This document shows, in pieces, positions 8,503 through 17,568 of a DNA stretch of 64,000 nucleotides. The stretch is from CAZNDN01 sp964571815 (GTDB lineage: Bacteria; Fibrobacterota; Chitinivibrionia; Chitinivibrionales; WJKA01): contig CAZNDN010000005.1 in assembly GCA_964571815.1 (NCBI GenBank), forward strand, positions 1-64,000, written 5' to 3'. The translations under genes and the position numbers were made by a program. The notes under the pieces were generated by a model. It saw nothing but the letters and a program-made list of their open reading frames with translations. It was not told the origin of the DNA and did not search any database. Positions within the stretch are counted from its first letter, which is position 1. Each line of letters starts with the position of its first letter.

Positions 8503-8910
8503 TTACACGAGTAGAAACTTCATAATACGAAAGTGTTCATCGAATGCGAAGGCGTTTTTGATATCCATACGGTACATAACCGCGAAGGAAAGGCAGTCCA
8601 CGAACGAGAAGCCCTGATCCTTGTATTTCGTGCAGATATCCCACGCATCGTCGACACAATCCTGCCCCGGGTTGATAATGGTCAGCCGCTCTTCATTTCG
8701 GATGCCGGTTCCGATCCGTATAGCGTGTTCGGAGGAGACCGAACGGCCGATTCGCGTTACCGTTTTCGAAAACACGAACGTAGTAGTGTAGAACCGGGCA
8801 GGCGATTTCAGCAGTCGATTGAGTTTTTCCGTAGCCGCGACATGATATTGGTCATGCTTGTTGGCAAGGGCTATGAAAGCGCCGGTATCAAAAAACACGC
8901 TCCTGATCAT
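8503..8910 (-). CDS. PIN-domain toxin (VapC-like ribonuclease)
   Basis: A 135-aa PIN-domain protein. N-terminal FFDTGAFIALANKHD carries the first acidic residue (D8), a central conserved acidic residue follows, and FSFVDCLSFAVMYRM gives the C-terminal FxDxxS-type motif with its Asp. The C-terminus IKNAFAFDEHF matches the usual ..AfafD.hF ending. PIN toxins cleave tRNA or rRNA when the antitoxin is lost. The ATG at 8910 has no clear ribosome site, but the gene overlaps the end of the antitoxin gene by 23 nt, which supports translational coupling. Confidence 0.85.
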   Translation of the reverse strand: MIRSVFFDTGAFIALANKHDQYHVAATEKLNRLLKSPARFYTTTFVFSKTVTRIGRSVSSEHAIRIGTGIRNEERLTIINPGQDCVDDAWDICTKYKDQGFSFVDCLSFAVMYRMDIKNAFAFDEHFRIMKFLLV

Positions 8911-9112
8911 ATATGCGATCGTGGTTGGCGGCAAGCTCGCGCGGGCCTTCAACCGATCCTACGATTTCTCGCAGCGAGGAACCGCTCGACCGACGTGCTC
9001 TGCTCCTGCTCTTGAGGTATGCCGCGAAATCGTAGACCTCCTGCTGCTTCTCATGCGGCAGTTCTTCGGCAGTACGCCTGATACGTTCCGCAAGACTTCC
9101 CCTTGAACTCAT
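8888..9112 (-). CDS. VapB/DUF2281-like antitoxin
   Basis: A 74-aa protein with the antitoxin pattern LAERIRRTAEELPHEKQQEVYDFAAYLKSR, typical of DUF2281-type antitoxins in which 'LP.e.q.evldFa..L' is conserved. The C-terminal half (LREIVGSVEGPRELAANHD) probably wraps the toxin. CCGGAG lies 9 nt before the ATG. It is upstream of and overlaps the PIN-domain gene, the usual antitoxin-first order. No separate AbrB or RHH DNA-binding fold was recognised. Confidence 0.75.
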   Translation of the reverse strand: MSSRGSLAERIRRTAEELPHEKQQEVYDFAAYLKSRSRARRSSGSSLREIVGSVEGPRELAANHDRIYDQERVF

Positions 9113-9150
9113 AACTCTGTCTCCGGAAAAAACTGGAAAACCAACTATAT

Positions 9151-9199
9151 GAAAAATAAATCGGGGCTCGACAGCCGCAATGGACGATTGTCGTGCCCC
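9151..9199 (-). terminator. intrinsic terminator after the flagellar/Ig-like operon
   Basis: On the minus strand GGGGCACGACA (9199-9189) pairs with TGTCGAGCCCC (9173-9163) with one mismatch, followed by a T-rich tail (9161-9151). It lies just after the stop of the giant exported protein at 9212 and would also separate it from the VapBC pair. Confidence 0.75.
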
Positions 9200-9211
9200 C
9201 TCTTGCGACCC

Positions 9212-12200
9212 TCACCGCACAATCAGCAGCTTTCCCTTTGTCAGCACCGTGCCTTTGCCGTTGGCTATCGCGTAGAAATACAGCCCGGGCGCCACAAGCT
9301 CACCGCGCCGGTTGCGGGTGTCCCACTTCCACCGGGGGCTGACCCCGATGGTCGATGATGCATACCCGATCCGGACGCCGTCGTCGCGCGTGTCGTAGAC
9401 CGGATACCCTTTCATGTCCATGACCGTAATCGTCAGTTCCCCGCCCCGCCGGCCCAGCAGCGTATGAAGGTTCTTGAACCATATTCCGCACGGCGCGCCG
9501 GGCTCGCCGCAGTGACGAGGGTCGTCGGCGGGACGGTACGGGTTGGGGTAGGTATAGAAACCGACGTTTCTGGTGAAGAAATGCCACGCGTANNNNNNNN
9601 NNNNNNNNNNNNNNNNNNNNNNNNNNNNNNNNNNNNNNNNNNNNNNNNNNNNNNNNNNNNNNNNNNNNNNNNNNNNNNNNNNNNNNNNNNNNCGTACCGT
9701 TATCGCCTGGCGGATCGAAGCATCCGAGGCCCCGCTGTCGGGCTCGACCGATATCACCCGGATCGGCCCGATCCGGAAATACCACTGGAAGTCATCCTCC
9801 GCGGCCGACGAATCGTACAGCGACGCCGGCACGCCGTCTTCGCTCATGTCAACAGGATAGCCCAGCGAATCCCGCGCCGTGACGCCGTGGTACACGCAGT
9901 GCACGCTGTCGTCGAAGTAGAACCGGCGGGCGGGATGGAATACGACCGAAGTGCCCGACACCGACACCGAGTCAAAGTCGATCACCGCTCCCCCGCTGTA
10001 TCGCGAGGTAAGGGTCAGGCTGCGATTTCCGACAAGCGAGGTATCGATGCTTCCGGAGTACACCGGCCCGTTGAATGTCAACGTGATTGCGGGGGAGGTC
10101 TCCGCGCGGCCCAGCCCCACGCGGGGATACACGGAGTCGAGCGCGAACGTGATGCTGTCAACCGCCAGCGGCAGCGCCGTGTCCGCATCGAAGTCGCGCG
10201 CAAAATCCCGGTTGACATCGAGCCCGTTGGGCCCCGACACGGTCGCGGCCGTATCGGTGAGGCCCGAGTTGATTACCAGTACAATCGAATCGGTCGGGAT
10301 GAAGGAGCCCGACGGAGGCTGGAGACCGAAGTGAGCGCTCGGTGAAGAATAGTTCGCGCGTATCACCAGTTGCCGGTCGTGATCGGACCACTCGCGAATC
10401 AACCCGATCGGTTGACTCGAGCCGGTGGACTGCGAGTCGAGCAGACTGTACACGGTCAGGGCCGATCGCGCCGAGACGGTATCCATGGGTTCGGAGAAGC
10501 GGACCCTGATACCCGCATGCGGGGGGAATTGGTATGCCCGCGCGGGATCTCCCTGCCCTCGTCGGGATTTCGCCAACCACTGCGGCGTGCCGGCATCGTA
10601 CTCCGGCGCCACATCGACAACCAGCGGCAGCTCGTTGTGTTCGAGCCGCAGCGGCAGGGTGTCCAGCGGGTGATTGGGGTCCGATGTACGGATAATCAGC
10701 GTGTCCAGGAGGTATCCGTCGCCTTCTACCGCGTCGGTGTTGACACGGACAAGAATCACCGTTGAGGATTCGGGCTCGATCACGATTGGTGTAATCACGC
10801 TTCCCTCGGGCAGGGAGTCGAAGACCGTCCTCCCCTCCCCCTGCGGCAGCTCAACCGAAAGCCATCCCCGCGGGTCTCCGGAAAACCGAACCGCCGTAAT
10901 CGACATCGTGTCGTTGCCGCCGTTGCGCAGAGGGACCCCGACGCTGTCACGTGTCCCGGCGCCCACGATGAGCGAAAGCGAGTCCCGAAGCAGTCGCTTC
11001 GCCGAGACGTAGCCCGAAAACTCCGTAGAATCCTGTGTCCACCACGGATACTCGAAAAACAGATCGAACGTGTCGGCCCGGGCGAAGAGGTCATGTACGA
11101 TTATCCGTAAGGAGCTGTCGGCCCTGGTCGGAACGAGCGTGAGGGTCGACTCGGCCTGCGCCGAATCGAATACCTCGGTAATGAACCGGTAGGTCAGCGA
11201 GTCCCAGTACTGCGCATCGCTGTCGTTGACCGTCACGGAGCATGCCGCGGCGGCCCCGATGGTCACCCGCACCGTATCGTTGAGACCGACAGGATTTCCG
11301 TCGATATACACCGAGTCGATCACGGGCTCGTGGTTGACCGCAATCGTCGCCCGTCTTTCAACGGCCGTATCGGGATCCGTGACCTGAAATCGAAGGTCCG
11401 CATAGCCGTAGCCTTCGAGGTCGTCGCCGAAGAAAACATACCTTCCCTGCGTGCCTCCCTGGATCGAGTCGACGGTGTCCCCGTCAAGCACAACAAACAC
11501 CCACTCGTCGGGATCGTTGTCGTCGGTCACGGCGTAGCTGAATTCGGCCGAGTCCCCTTCCTGTACGCTGAGCCCCATACGCCGCGGCATGGACATGGTC
11601 CCCCGCGTGCCGGTCCCCGCGCTGTCCCAGGACACGTCCACGGCAAGCCCGGGCACGTCGTTGGCCGTGCGAACGTAGAGTTCCCGCGCAACTCCCTCCC
11701 ACCCGATCTGGTCGCTCACCCCGAACATGCAGGTATACACCGAGTCGGAGCGCGGCAGTACGGGAAAGCTTTCGGAAACGAAATAGTGGTTTTCGCGCGT
11801 GAGCGTTGTCTGCTTTTCGGAGGTCAGGGTCGTGGTGACCGTGAGCGCATCGTCGGTATCCGCATCCCACAGCCTCACGTGAAATCGCAGCGTCTCCGAC
11901 CGCGAGAGCACGTCGACGGTGTCGGAAAACCCGTACTGATCCCGCTTCCCGCTGCCCACGATTACCGAGTCGACCGAGACCAGCCGCGGCTGGGTATTCC
12001 ACGGAATCGTTATCGAGCGCAGGACGGGACTCTGGATGGAATCGGCATGGTCCCGGTTGAGCACGACATGGTAACGGAAGTAGCGGTTTTCTCCGGCCGT
12101 CCGCTCCCGCAACTGCGCGGCATCGGAGAGCAGTGCCCAGTCTCCCCACGCCGATGCATCGGACGGATCGACCGTGGAGCCCGCCTGCACGTAGACTTCG

Positions 12201-13462
12201 GCATCACCCGGCGTATCGTCCATCTCAACCGTCCCCTGCCGAAACACCACCGAATCGCCCGCCGCCGCGGGGACCGAGTCGACCACGGAGGTCCAGTACG
12301 CCCGCGGGAAGAAGACCGCGCGCCGGGCCCGGATGCAGCTCCACACGGTATCCTTCGTGGGCCAGGCAAAGGCCATGGAGCCCCGGGGGTCCACGGCGAT
12401 ATTCAACGGGGCCAGATACCCGTCATCCTCGGGAACACTTGCGACCACATCCGCAAACGTGAAGCTCTCTCCCGCCGAGACCGCGAAATCGCCGGAAGCG
12501 ATCGCGTACCGCACGCCGTCGATTCGCACGCGCCGCGGATTGTTCTGAAGCGCCTTCCATGCAACGACCAGGTTGCCGCCGCCCGCCGCAACGGTCGGGA
12601 AGGCGACCCCGGCCGATGACTCCACTTGATGCGTCTGCACCTGCAGCGACGAGCCGGAGACGGTGCATCGGTGAAGCTGAATCCCGGTGCCGTTCCATGT
12701 CACGGCAGCAAACTTGCCCGGCGCGTACGACGCCACCGGAGCATCGTCGTAGAAATTGATATCCTGCGGATCGCTCACCGGGTGGTACAGCCGTCCCGTA
12801 TCCAGGGTCGCGAAGGAGCGGTCCAGCAGCTTGTACGCGACGGTTTTGTCGGCATACACGTGCCCCCCGTGCACCCACAGGGCAAGGATCGTACCCTGCT
12901 CGTCGGCCGCCACCGAGCAGTTCGTGAGCGCATCGGCGTTGGTCCCCGAAGAACGTGCCACGACCACGGAATCGGGCCACGAAAGTCCGCCGTCTCCCGA
13001 CACGCACTTCTTGAGGGTATGTTGGCGGAGTTCCTTCTTGTACATCACCAGAAACGTGTCGTTTTCCAGCGGACACAATGACGTGAAAAGATTGGAGCCG
13101 GTCGCGGCTTCGACGCACCCNNNNNNNNNNNNNNNNNNNNNNNNNNNNNNNNNNNNNNNNNNNNNNNNNNNNNNNNNNNNNNNNNNNNNNNNNNNNNNNN
13201 NNNNNNNNNNNNNNNNNNNNCCCGCCGAAAGCACCGTGTCGGCGAGGAACTTGACGGTCTGTGTGTCGCGCGCCGCGAGGGCGAGGCTGTCGCCGTACAC
13301 CGTATGTGAAGATGAGTCGCCGGCCGCAAACAGATCGTAGTCCCGGCTCGAAGCGGCGCCGGCGGCGCCGGGCAGGCCGGCGATGCAGACGACCGTGAGC
13401 ATGCGCCGGGCGCGCGATGCGTGCGGTTGCACACGGGAGGGGAAACCGGGGGAAATGTCCAT
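9212..13462 (-). CDS. giant exported Ig-like protein with FlgD-type C-terminal domain (contains two scaffold gaps)
   Basis: Nominally 1416 codons, but two 100-N gaps lie inside, so true length is unknown; the frame is consistent on both sides of both gaps. The ATG at 13462 has AAGGA 9 nt upstream and starts a signal peptide (LTVVCIAGLPGAAGAA). The N-terminal third resembles a sialidase/BNR-type beta-propeller (CVSGDGGLSWPDSVVV). The middle has acidic Ig-like domains; two SbsA/Big_5-like units (VRFSEPMDTVSARSAL and ITLTFNGPVYSGSIDT) follow. The last ~100 residues, starting YPNPYRPADDP, form a FlgD-Ig/T9SS-type C-terminal domain (LTITVMDMKGYPVYD..., GLYFYAIANGKG). It begins 13 nt after fliJ, so it seems cotranscribed with the flagellar genes. 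Could be a surface, appendage or outer-membrane-displayed protein; function unproven. Confidence 0.8.
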   Translation of the reverse strand: MDISPGFPSRVQPHASRARRMLTVVCIAGLPGAAGAASSRDYDLFAAGDSSSHTVYGDSLALAARDTQTVKFLADTVLSAXXXXXXXXXXXXXXXXXXXXXXXXXXXXXXXXXXGCVEAATGSNLFTSLCPLENDTFLVMYKKELRQHTLKKCVSGDGGLSWPDSVVVARSSGTNADALTNCSVAADEQGTILALWVHGGHVYADKTVAYKLLDRSFATLDTGRLYHPVSDPQDINFYDDAPVASYAPGKFAAVTWNGTGIQLHRCTVSGSSLQVQTHQVESSAGVAFPTVAAGGGNLVVAWKALQNNPRRVRIDGVRYAIASGDFAVSAGESFTFADVVASVPEDDGYLAPLNIAVDPRGSMAFAWPTKDTVWSCIRARRAVFFPRAYWTSVVDSVPAAAGDSVVFRQGTVEMDDTPGDAEVYVQAGSTVDPSDASAWGDWALLSDAAQLRERTAGENRYFRYHVVLNRDHADSIQSPVLRSITIPWNTQPRLVSVDSVIVGSGKRDQYGFSDTVDVLSRSETLRFHVRLWDADTDDALTVTTTLTSEKQTTLTRENHYFVSESFPVLPRSDSVYTCMFGVSDQIGWEGVARELYVRTANDVPGLAVDVSWDSAGTGTRGTMSMPRRMGLSVQEGDSAEFSYAVTDDNDPDEWVFVVLDGDTVDSIQGGTQGRYVFFGDDLEGYGYADLRFQVTDPDTAVERRATIAVNHEPVIDSVYIDGNPVGLNDTVRVTIGAAAACSVTVNDSDAQYWDSLTYRFITEVFDSAQAESTLTLVPTRADSSLRIIVHDLFARADTFDLFFEYPWWTQDSTEFSGYVSAKRLLRDSLSLIVGAGTRDSVGVPLRNGGNDTMSITAVRFSGDPRGWLSVELPQGEGRTVFDSLPEGSVITPIVIEPESSTVILVRVNTDAVEGDGYLLDTLIIRTSDPNHPLDTLPLRLEHNELPLVVDVAPEYDAGTPQWLAKSRRGQGDPARAYQFPPHAGIRVRFSEPMDTVSARSALTVYSLLDSQSTGSSQPIGLIREWSDHDRQLVIRANYSSPSAHFGLQPPSGSFIPTDSIVLVINSGLTDTAATVSGPNGLDVNRDFARDFDADTALPLAVDSITFALDSVYPRVGLGRAETSPAITLTFNGPVYSGSIDTSLVGNRSLTLTSRYSGGAVIDFDSVSVSGTSVVFHPARRFYFDDSVHCVYHGVTARDSLGYPVDMSEDGVPASLYDSSAAEDDFQWYFRIGPIRVISVEPDSGASDASIRQAITVXXXXXXXXXXXXXXXXXXXXXXXXXXXXXXXXXXYAWHFFTRNVGFYTYPNPYRPADDPRHCGEPGAPCGIWFKNLHTLLGRRGGELTITVMDMKGYPVYDTRDDGVRIGYASSTIGVSPRWKWDTRNRRGELVAPGLYFYAIANGKGTVLTKGKLLIVR
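9593..9692. other. scaffold gap (100 N) inside the giant Ig-like gene
   Basis: 100 unknown bases interrupt the coding frame between the Big_5-like region and the C-terminal sorting-like domain. The flanking reading frames agree with a single gene, but the missing length is unknown. Confidence 0.98.
13121..13220. other. scaffold gap (100 N) near the N-terminus of the giant Ig-like gene
   Basis: 100 unknown bases interrupt the frame about 80 codons after the start, within the region before the beta-propeller-like part. Repetitive sequence could explain why the assembly broke twice in this one gene. Confidence 0.98.
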
Positions 13463-13475
13463 GACCGGTAATCCT

Positions 13476-13955
13476 TCAGGAAACGGTCCCTGACGACTCC
13501 ACCTGAGTGTCATCCTTCCGGCGGCTCCAGGCCTGCCGCGAAACCTCGTCGATATACTTCTGTTCGCGGTCGGAATACTCCTTACGCCACTGCTCAAACC
13601 GTCGCTCCCGCAGCAGCTCCACCGCCCGCCGCTTCCTGGTCGCCTCGATCAGCCGTTGCCGGATATCGTGCGCCTCGCGTCGGAGCCGATCCGTGGTTCT
13701 CCCCTCGTTGAGCATGCTGAGCTTGAGTGAGTGGCGGTAGGCGACCGAGTATCGCAACGCGGTCACATCGTGCGCATGCGGCCGCATCTGCCTCTCGCGC
13801 TCCTGCATCCCCGTGAGTTCATCGTGCAACCGCATCATTCGGCGCCCCGACTCGCCGATCTCCCGGTTCCTGGCGGCCATTTCCAGCTTGATCTCATCTT
13901 CGGTGCGCCGGCGGAGCCGAAGGAGTGTTTCGAGTCTGAAACGGAAACGGTTCAT
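13476..13955 (-). CDS. fliJ: flagellar export chaperone FliJ
   Basis: A 159-aa, highly charged, wholly coiled-coil protein starting MNRFRFRLETLLRLRRRTED, the typical FliJ opening ('F.F.Le.lL..r...E'). FliJ sits in the central channel of the export gate and links the FliI ATPase ring to FlhA. Its place directly after fliI fits the usual order. It is separated from fliI by 155 nt that hold a dispersed repeat, and its stop lies 13 nt before the giant Ig-like gene. Sequence identity in this family is low, so the call rests on start motif, coiled coil and position. Confidence 0.85.
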   Translation of the reverse strand: MNRFRFRLETLLRLRRRTEDEIKLEMAARNREIGESGRRMMRLHDELTGMQERERQMRPHAHDVTALRYSVAYRHSLKLSMLNEGRTTDRLRREAHDIRQRLIEATRKRRAVELLRERRFEQWRKEYSDREQKYIDEVSRQAWSRRKDDTQVESSGTVS

Positions 13956-14025
13956 ACCCCTGCCTTCCGCTCATGGTGCGGGCGGCTGTTGCGTGCGCGG
14001 GTTGCCTGCCCGGTGCTCCGGGTCA

Positions 14026-14045
14026 TGCTTCGACCGGGCTCAGCA
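14026..14045 (+). repeat. dispersed intergenic repeat, copy 2
   Basis: TGCTTCGACCGGGCTCAGCA, in the 155-nt spacer between fliI and fliJ. It matches the copy at 73-92 (opposite strand) at 19 of 20 positions and shares its CTTCGACCGG.CTCAG core with 62773-62788. It is the only obvious feature in this intra-operon spacer. Confidence 0.65.
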
Positions 14046-14110
14046 TGAGCGGGCCGACTGCATCAACACGGTTGGCAGCACCTCTGCGGTCACTTATGCA
14101 TAAGGGCCGA

Positions 14111-15442
14111 TTACCTTTGCTGTTCGGCGCTCCCGAGCATTTCCGTGAGGGCTTTGAGTGTCTGGTCGAACGGATGGTGTTCCTTGCGGTCCTGCCGCAG
14201 GAACTCCTCCAGCGCCCCGTGTATTTTGATTGCCTTGTCGACCCGCTGGTCGCTGCCGGCCGAATACGCCCCAATCTGAATGAAATCTTCGTTTTCCCGG
14301 TACGCCGCCATGTAGTCCTTGAGACGGGCGGCTACGGATGCGTGCTGACTGCCGATCACATCGGACATGCACCGTGAAATACTCTCCAGCACGTCGATTG
14401 CCGGATAGTGATTGCGATGGGCAAGGCGGCGGGAGAGTACGATGTGTCCGTCGAGGACGCTCCGGGCCGAATCGGCAATGGGCTCATCCATGTCGTCGGC
14501 CTCCACCAGCACGGTGAACATCCCCGTGATCGTACCGGTATCGGAGGTGCCGGCGCGCTCGAGCAATTGGGGCAGCATGGCGAACACCGACGGTGTATAG
14601 CCCTTGGTGGCCGGGGGCTCCCCGACCGCGAGTCCTATCTCGCGCTGAGCGGTTGCCAGGCGGGTCAGGGAGTCGATCATGAAGAGCACGTCCTTGCCCA
14701 TGTCCCTGAAATACTCGGCCATTGCCGCGGCCACCATGGCCCCTTTGAGCCTGATCAGCGCGGGCTGGTCCGAGGTGGCAACCACCACAACCGAGCGCCG
14801 CAGGCCCTCTTCACCGAGATCCCGCTCCAGAAACTCCCGCACCTCCCTGCCGCGCTCACCGATCAAGGCAATCACGTTGACATCCGATCGACAATTCTGC
14901 GCCATCATGCCCATCAGAATGCTCTTGCCCACACCGCTGCCGGAGAAGATCCCGACACGCTGTCCCTTGCCCACCGACGTGAACCCGTCGATTGCCCGAA
15001 TCCCGGTCTCGAACTGTTCGGTGATTCTCTTGCGCTGCAGGGGGTTGGGAATCCGGGAGAAGGCGGGCCGATGGCGCTCGATTTTCAGCGCCCCGTTGCC
15101 GTCGATGGGTCGCCCGAGCCCGTCAACCACTCTCCCGGTAAGCTTCGGACCCACCCCCACCATCAGGGGATGCTTGGTCGACACCACACTGAGGCCGGGA
15201 TGAATTCCCTCGATCGGACCCAGCGGCATGAGCAGCGTACGATTCTTGCGGAACCCCACCACTTCGGCCCTGCCCGCCTGCAGGCCGTTGCGCTCCAGCA
15301 GGCAGACATCGCCCACCGATGCGGTCGGACCGGTCGATTCGATGAGAAGCCCGATAACTTCGGTGACCCTCCCGTGAATGCGCACCGGTTCCGCCCGCGC
15401 GATTGTCTGGAAGACCGGCTGAAACTGTACGTCCGTATTCAT
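14111..15442 (-). CDS. fliI: flagellum-specific ATPase FliI
   Basis: A 443-aa F1-beta-like ATPase of the flagellar type III export apparatus. Walker A GSGVGKS (near residue 167), the following IALIGERGREVREF, and the Walker B region VLFMIDSLTRLATAQREIGLA are all present, as is the family segment GEPPATKGYTPSVF. The C-terminal helical domain ends in SDQRVDKAIKIHGALEEFLRQ. The ATG at 15442 is chosen over a GTG at 15448 because the GGAAG site lies 9 nt from it but only 3 nt from the GTG. It starts 24 nt after fliH, its export partner. Confidence 0.97.
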   Translation of the reverse strand: MNTDVQFQPVFQTIARAEPVRIHGRVTEVIGLLIESTGPTASVGDVCLLERNGLQAGRAEVVGFRKNRTLLMPLGPIEGIHPGLSVVSTKHPLMVGVGPKLTGRVVDGLGRPIDGNGALKIERHRPAFSRIPNPLQRKRITEQFETGIRAIDGFTSVGKGQRVGIFSGSGVGKSILMGMMAQNCRSDVNVIALIGERGREVREFLERDLGEEGLRRSVVVVATSDQPALIRLKGAMVAAAMAEYFRDMGKDVLFMIDSLTRLATAQREIGLAVGEPPATKGYTPSVFAMLPQLLERAGTSDTGTITGMFTVLVEADDMDEPIADSARSVLDGHIVLSRRLAHRNHYPAIDVLESISRCMSDVIGSQHASVAARLKDYMAAYRENEDFIQIGAYSAGSDQRVDKAIKIHGALEEFLRQDRKEHHPFDQTLKALTEMLGSAEQQR

Positions 15443-15466
15443 GCGCACCCACTTCCCGCGAAAGCG

Positions 15467-16420
15467 TTACCGGTCCGGCGACGGCGGCGTTTCGGCGCCG
15501 TCGGTTTCGACTTCGCCGGTTTCGGCTCCCTCCACGGCCCCGGTCTCCGCGGTCTCGCTGCTCCGGGCCGCGATCCGGGGGTCTGAAGCCGCGGAATCCT
15601 CCTGCGCCGCCGTCGACGTGACGCTGTCCCAGACGCGCTCGACCAGCTCCCGCAGCTCATCGTACTGAACCCCCACACGCGCGTCGACATCCCCGGCATT
15701 GGACTCGATAACGCATCCTCCCTTGTCAACCCGCGGGTCGGCCGTAATCCGCATGTCACCCAACCGGTCGGTTACACTTTTCCAGAACGCCTCGTTGCGC
15801 GAGACCACCTCGTAGTCCTCCTCGGCAACACGAACCCTGAGGTTGTCCCGGTCGGCGATGTAGGAAACGGCCTTGCGAATGGTGGAGAGAACGATATCGT
15901 CGTTGGTCGACAGTTCCGTATCGAGGATCTTGCGGGCCACGGCAAAGGCCAGGCGCAGCAAGGTGTGGTGAGACTCGGCGTAGATACGACGGCGCGAGGA
16001 TTCGAAGCGCTCGATAAACGACACCGTCGTTTCGGACAGCTCTCCGATGCGCGAATCAAACTCCCGACGCGCTTCCTCTTTTCCTTTCCGTGCCCCTTCA
16101 GCTTCGCCTTCGCTCCTGCCGCGCTCGAATTCCCGGCGCGCTTTTTCCTCCGATTCGCTCTTCTGCTTCTCAAGACGGCTCTTGAGTTCGGCAACACTCT
16201 TTTCGAGCTGGAGAAGCCGCTGCTCCTGTTCGCTCAGCGCCGGTTTCTTTCTTCCCTCAATATGAAATTCTTCGAAATCCAGGGGGCGGCAGGCAAAGGT
16301 TTGTCCGCTCTCGCCTTTCTTGAGGATCTTCCGCAGACCGACCGTCGCGGGGTCCCTGGACTCCAGCACGTAGTCGATCAGCGCCGAGATTTCGTCGTGT
16401 GAGAATGTTCGTGAACTCAT
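15467..16420 (-). CDS. fliH: flagellar assembly protein FliH
   Basis: A 317-aa protein with a long charged coiled coil (about 60-140, rich in E, K and R, with REFERGRSEGEAEG) and the conserved C-terminal FliH/HrpE region: LAFAVARKILDTEL and the vatE-type segment VRVAEEDYEVV...ITADPRVDKGGCVIES. FliH dimers hold FliI and dock it at the export gate. The last ~45 residues are a low-complexity acidic tail (ETAETGAVEGAETGEVE) not typical of FliH. It lies 17 nt after fliG and 24 nt before fliI. Confidence 0.92.
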   Translation of the reverse strand: MSSRTFSHDEISALIDYVLESRDPATVGLRKILKKGESGQTFACRPLDFEEFHIEGRKKPALSEQEQRLLQLEKSVAELKSRLEKQKSESEEKARREFERGRSEGEAEGARKGKEEARREFDSRIGELSETTVSFIERFESSRRRIYAESHHTLLRLAFAVARKILDTELSTNDDIVLSTIRKAVSYIADRDNLRVRVAEEDYEVVSRNEAFWKSVTDRLGDMRITADPRVDKGGCVIESNAGDVDARVGVQYDELRELVERVWDSVTSTAAQEDSAASDPRIAARSSETAETGAVEGAETGEVETDGAETPPSPDR

Positions 16421-16437
16421 CGCGGCACCGTCCGTGT

Positions 16438-17505
16438 CTATACCACGACTTCTTCTTCACCGCCGCGGCCGCTTATGATAATCTCCCCGTCCTCTTCCAG
16501 CCGACGGATGACATCGACGATACGCTGCTGCACATCCTCCACGTCGCGCAGCCGCACCGGTCCCATATACTCCATCTCCTCCTTGATCATCTCACCGGCG
16601 CGCGAAGACATGTTGCGGAAGAACTTCTCCTGCAGCTCCTCACTGGCGCCTTTCAGGGCAACCGAAAGCTCCTTGGTGTCGACTTCCTTGAGCACCCGCT
16701 GCATCGAGCGATCGTCAAGCAGCATGACATCCTCGAACACGAACATGAGGTTCTTGATCTCGGTGGCCAGCTCCGGGTTCTCCCGCTCGAGGTTGCCGAG
16801 AATGTTCTTCTCCGCGCCGCGGTCGACACTGTTGAGCATCTCCGCAACCGCTTTCACTCCGCCGATCTGCGACACATCGCCGCCGAACAGCGATTTTACC
16901 TGGTCGGCAAGCACTTCCTCCACCTGGTGCAGCGTATCGGGCGAGATGCTCTCCATGGTCGCGATACGCGTGGCCACGTCAACCTGCAGCTCCTGCGGCA
17001 GCGCGGAGATGATGCCGGCCGCGTTGGACCCTTCCATGTGCGCCAGCAGCAGGGCGATGGTCTGAGGGTGCTCCTTCTGGATGAAATTGACGAGTTGCTT
17101 GGGATCGACGTTCTCCAGGAGGTTGAACCCGGTCGTACGAATGCTCTCCTGGATCTTGTCGAGGATCTCTTTTGCCTTGCGCGGGCCCAGGGCCTGCTCC
17201 AGAATCTCCTGCGCGTAGTCGAGTCCGCCCTGGGAGACATACTGCTGCGCCATCGCCAGGTTGTGGAACTCTTCGAGCACCGCTTCGCGCACTTCCGAAG
17301 AGATATTATCGAGCCGGGCTATTTCGGTGGAAAGCATCTCCACTTCGCTCTCGTCGAGGTTCTTGAACACCATCGACGATGCCTCGCTGCCCAGCGCAAC
17401 CATGACAATGGCCGCCTTGGCGCGGCCCGAGAGACCGCCGGTCAGCGCGGCGGGGCTCTTCTTGTCCTCCTGTTTGTAGGTCTCCTTGTAGAATCCCTGC
17501 GGCAT
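16438..17505 (-). CDS. fliG: flagellar motor switch protein FliG
   Basis: A 355-aa FliG of normal length. The N-terminal domain begins LSGRAKAAIVMVALGSEASS, the EHPQTIALLLAH motif of the middle domain is present, and the C-terminal torque domain has MFVFEDVMLLDDRSMQRVLKEVD with the charged residues that meet the stator. It ends in an acidic tail (GGEEEVVV). The ATG at 17505 is chosen because the upstream open frame is unlike FliG; a GGAAGAG site precedes it. FliG forms the C-ring layer against FliF. It follows fliF by 127 nt, a gap that holds a candidate promoter and small hairpin. Confidence 0.97.
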   Translation of the reverse strand: MPQGFYKETYKQEDKKSPAALTGGLSGRAKAAIVMVALGSEASSMVFKNLDESEVEMLSTEIARLDNISSEVREAVLEEFHNLAMAQQYVSQGGLDYAQEILEQALGPRKAKEILDKIQESIRTTGFNLLENVDPKQLVNFIQKEHPQTIALLLAHMEGSNAAGIISALPQELQVDVATRIATMESISPDTLHQVEEVLADQVKSLFGGDVSQIGGVKAVAEMLNSVDRGAEKNILGNLERENPELATEIKNLMFVFEDVMLLDDRSMQRVLKEVDTKELSVALKGASEELQEKFFRNMSSRAGEMIKEEMEYMGPVRLRDVEDVQQRIVDVIRRLEEDGEIIISGRGGEEEVVV

Positions 17506-17535
17506 ACGCTCACTCTTCCCTGAGGTGGTGAAAAG

Positions 17536-17549
17536 CGGGGCTTCCCCCG
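17536..17549 (-). terminator. small GC hairpin between fliF and fliG
   Basis: On the minus strand CGGGG pairs with CCCCG around a 4-nt GAAG loop, followed by CTTTTC. It is short for a terminator and may only attenuate read-through from fliF, since a promoter-like element lies just upstream of it. Confidence 0.3.
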
Positions 17550-17568
17550 GTCCTGCCGTCGTACTCCA

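Noticed and set aside
11330..12619. 429-codon plus-strand frame opposite the giant Ig-like gene
   Set aside because: Arg/His-rich antisense frame without signal or ribosome site.
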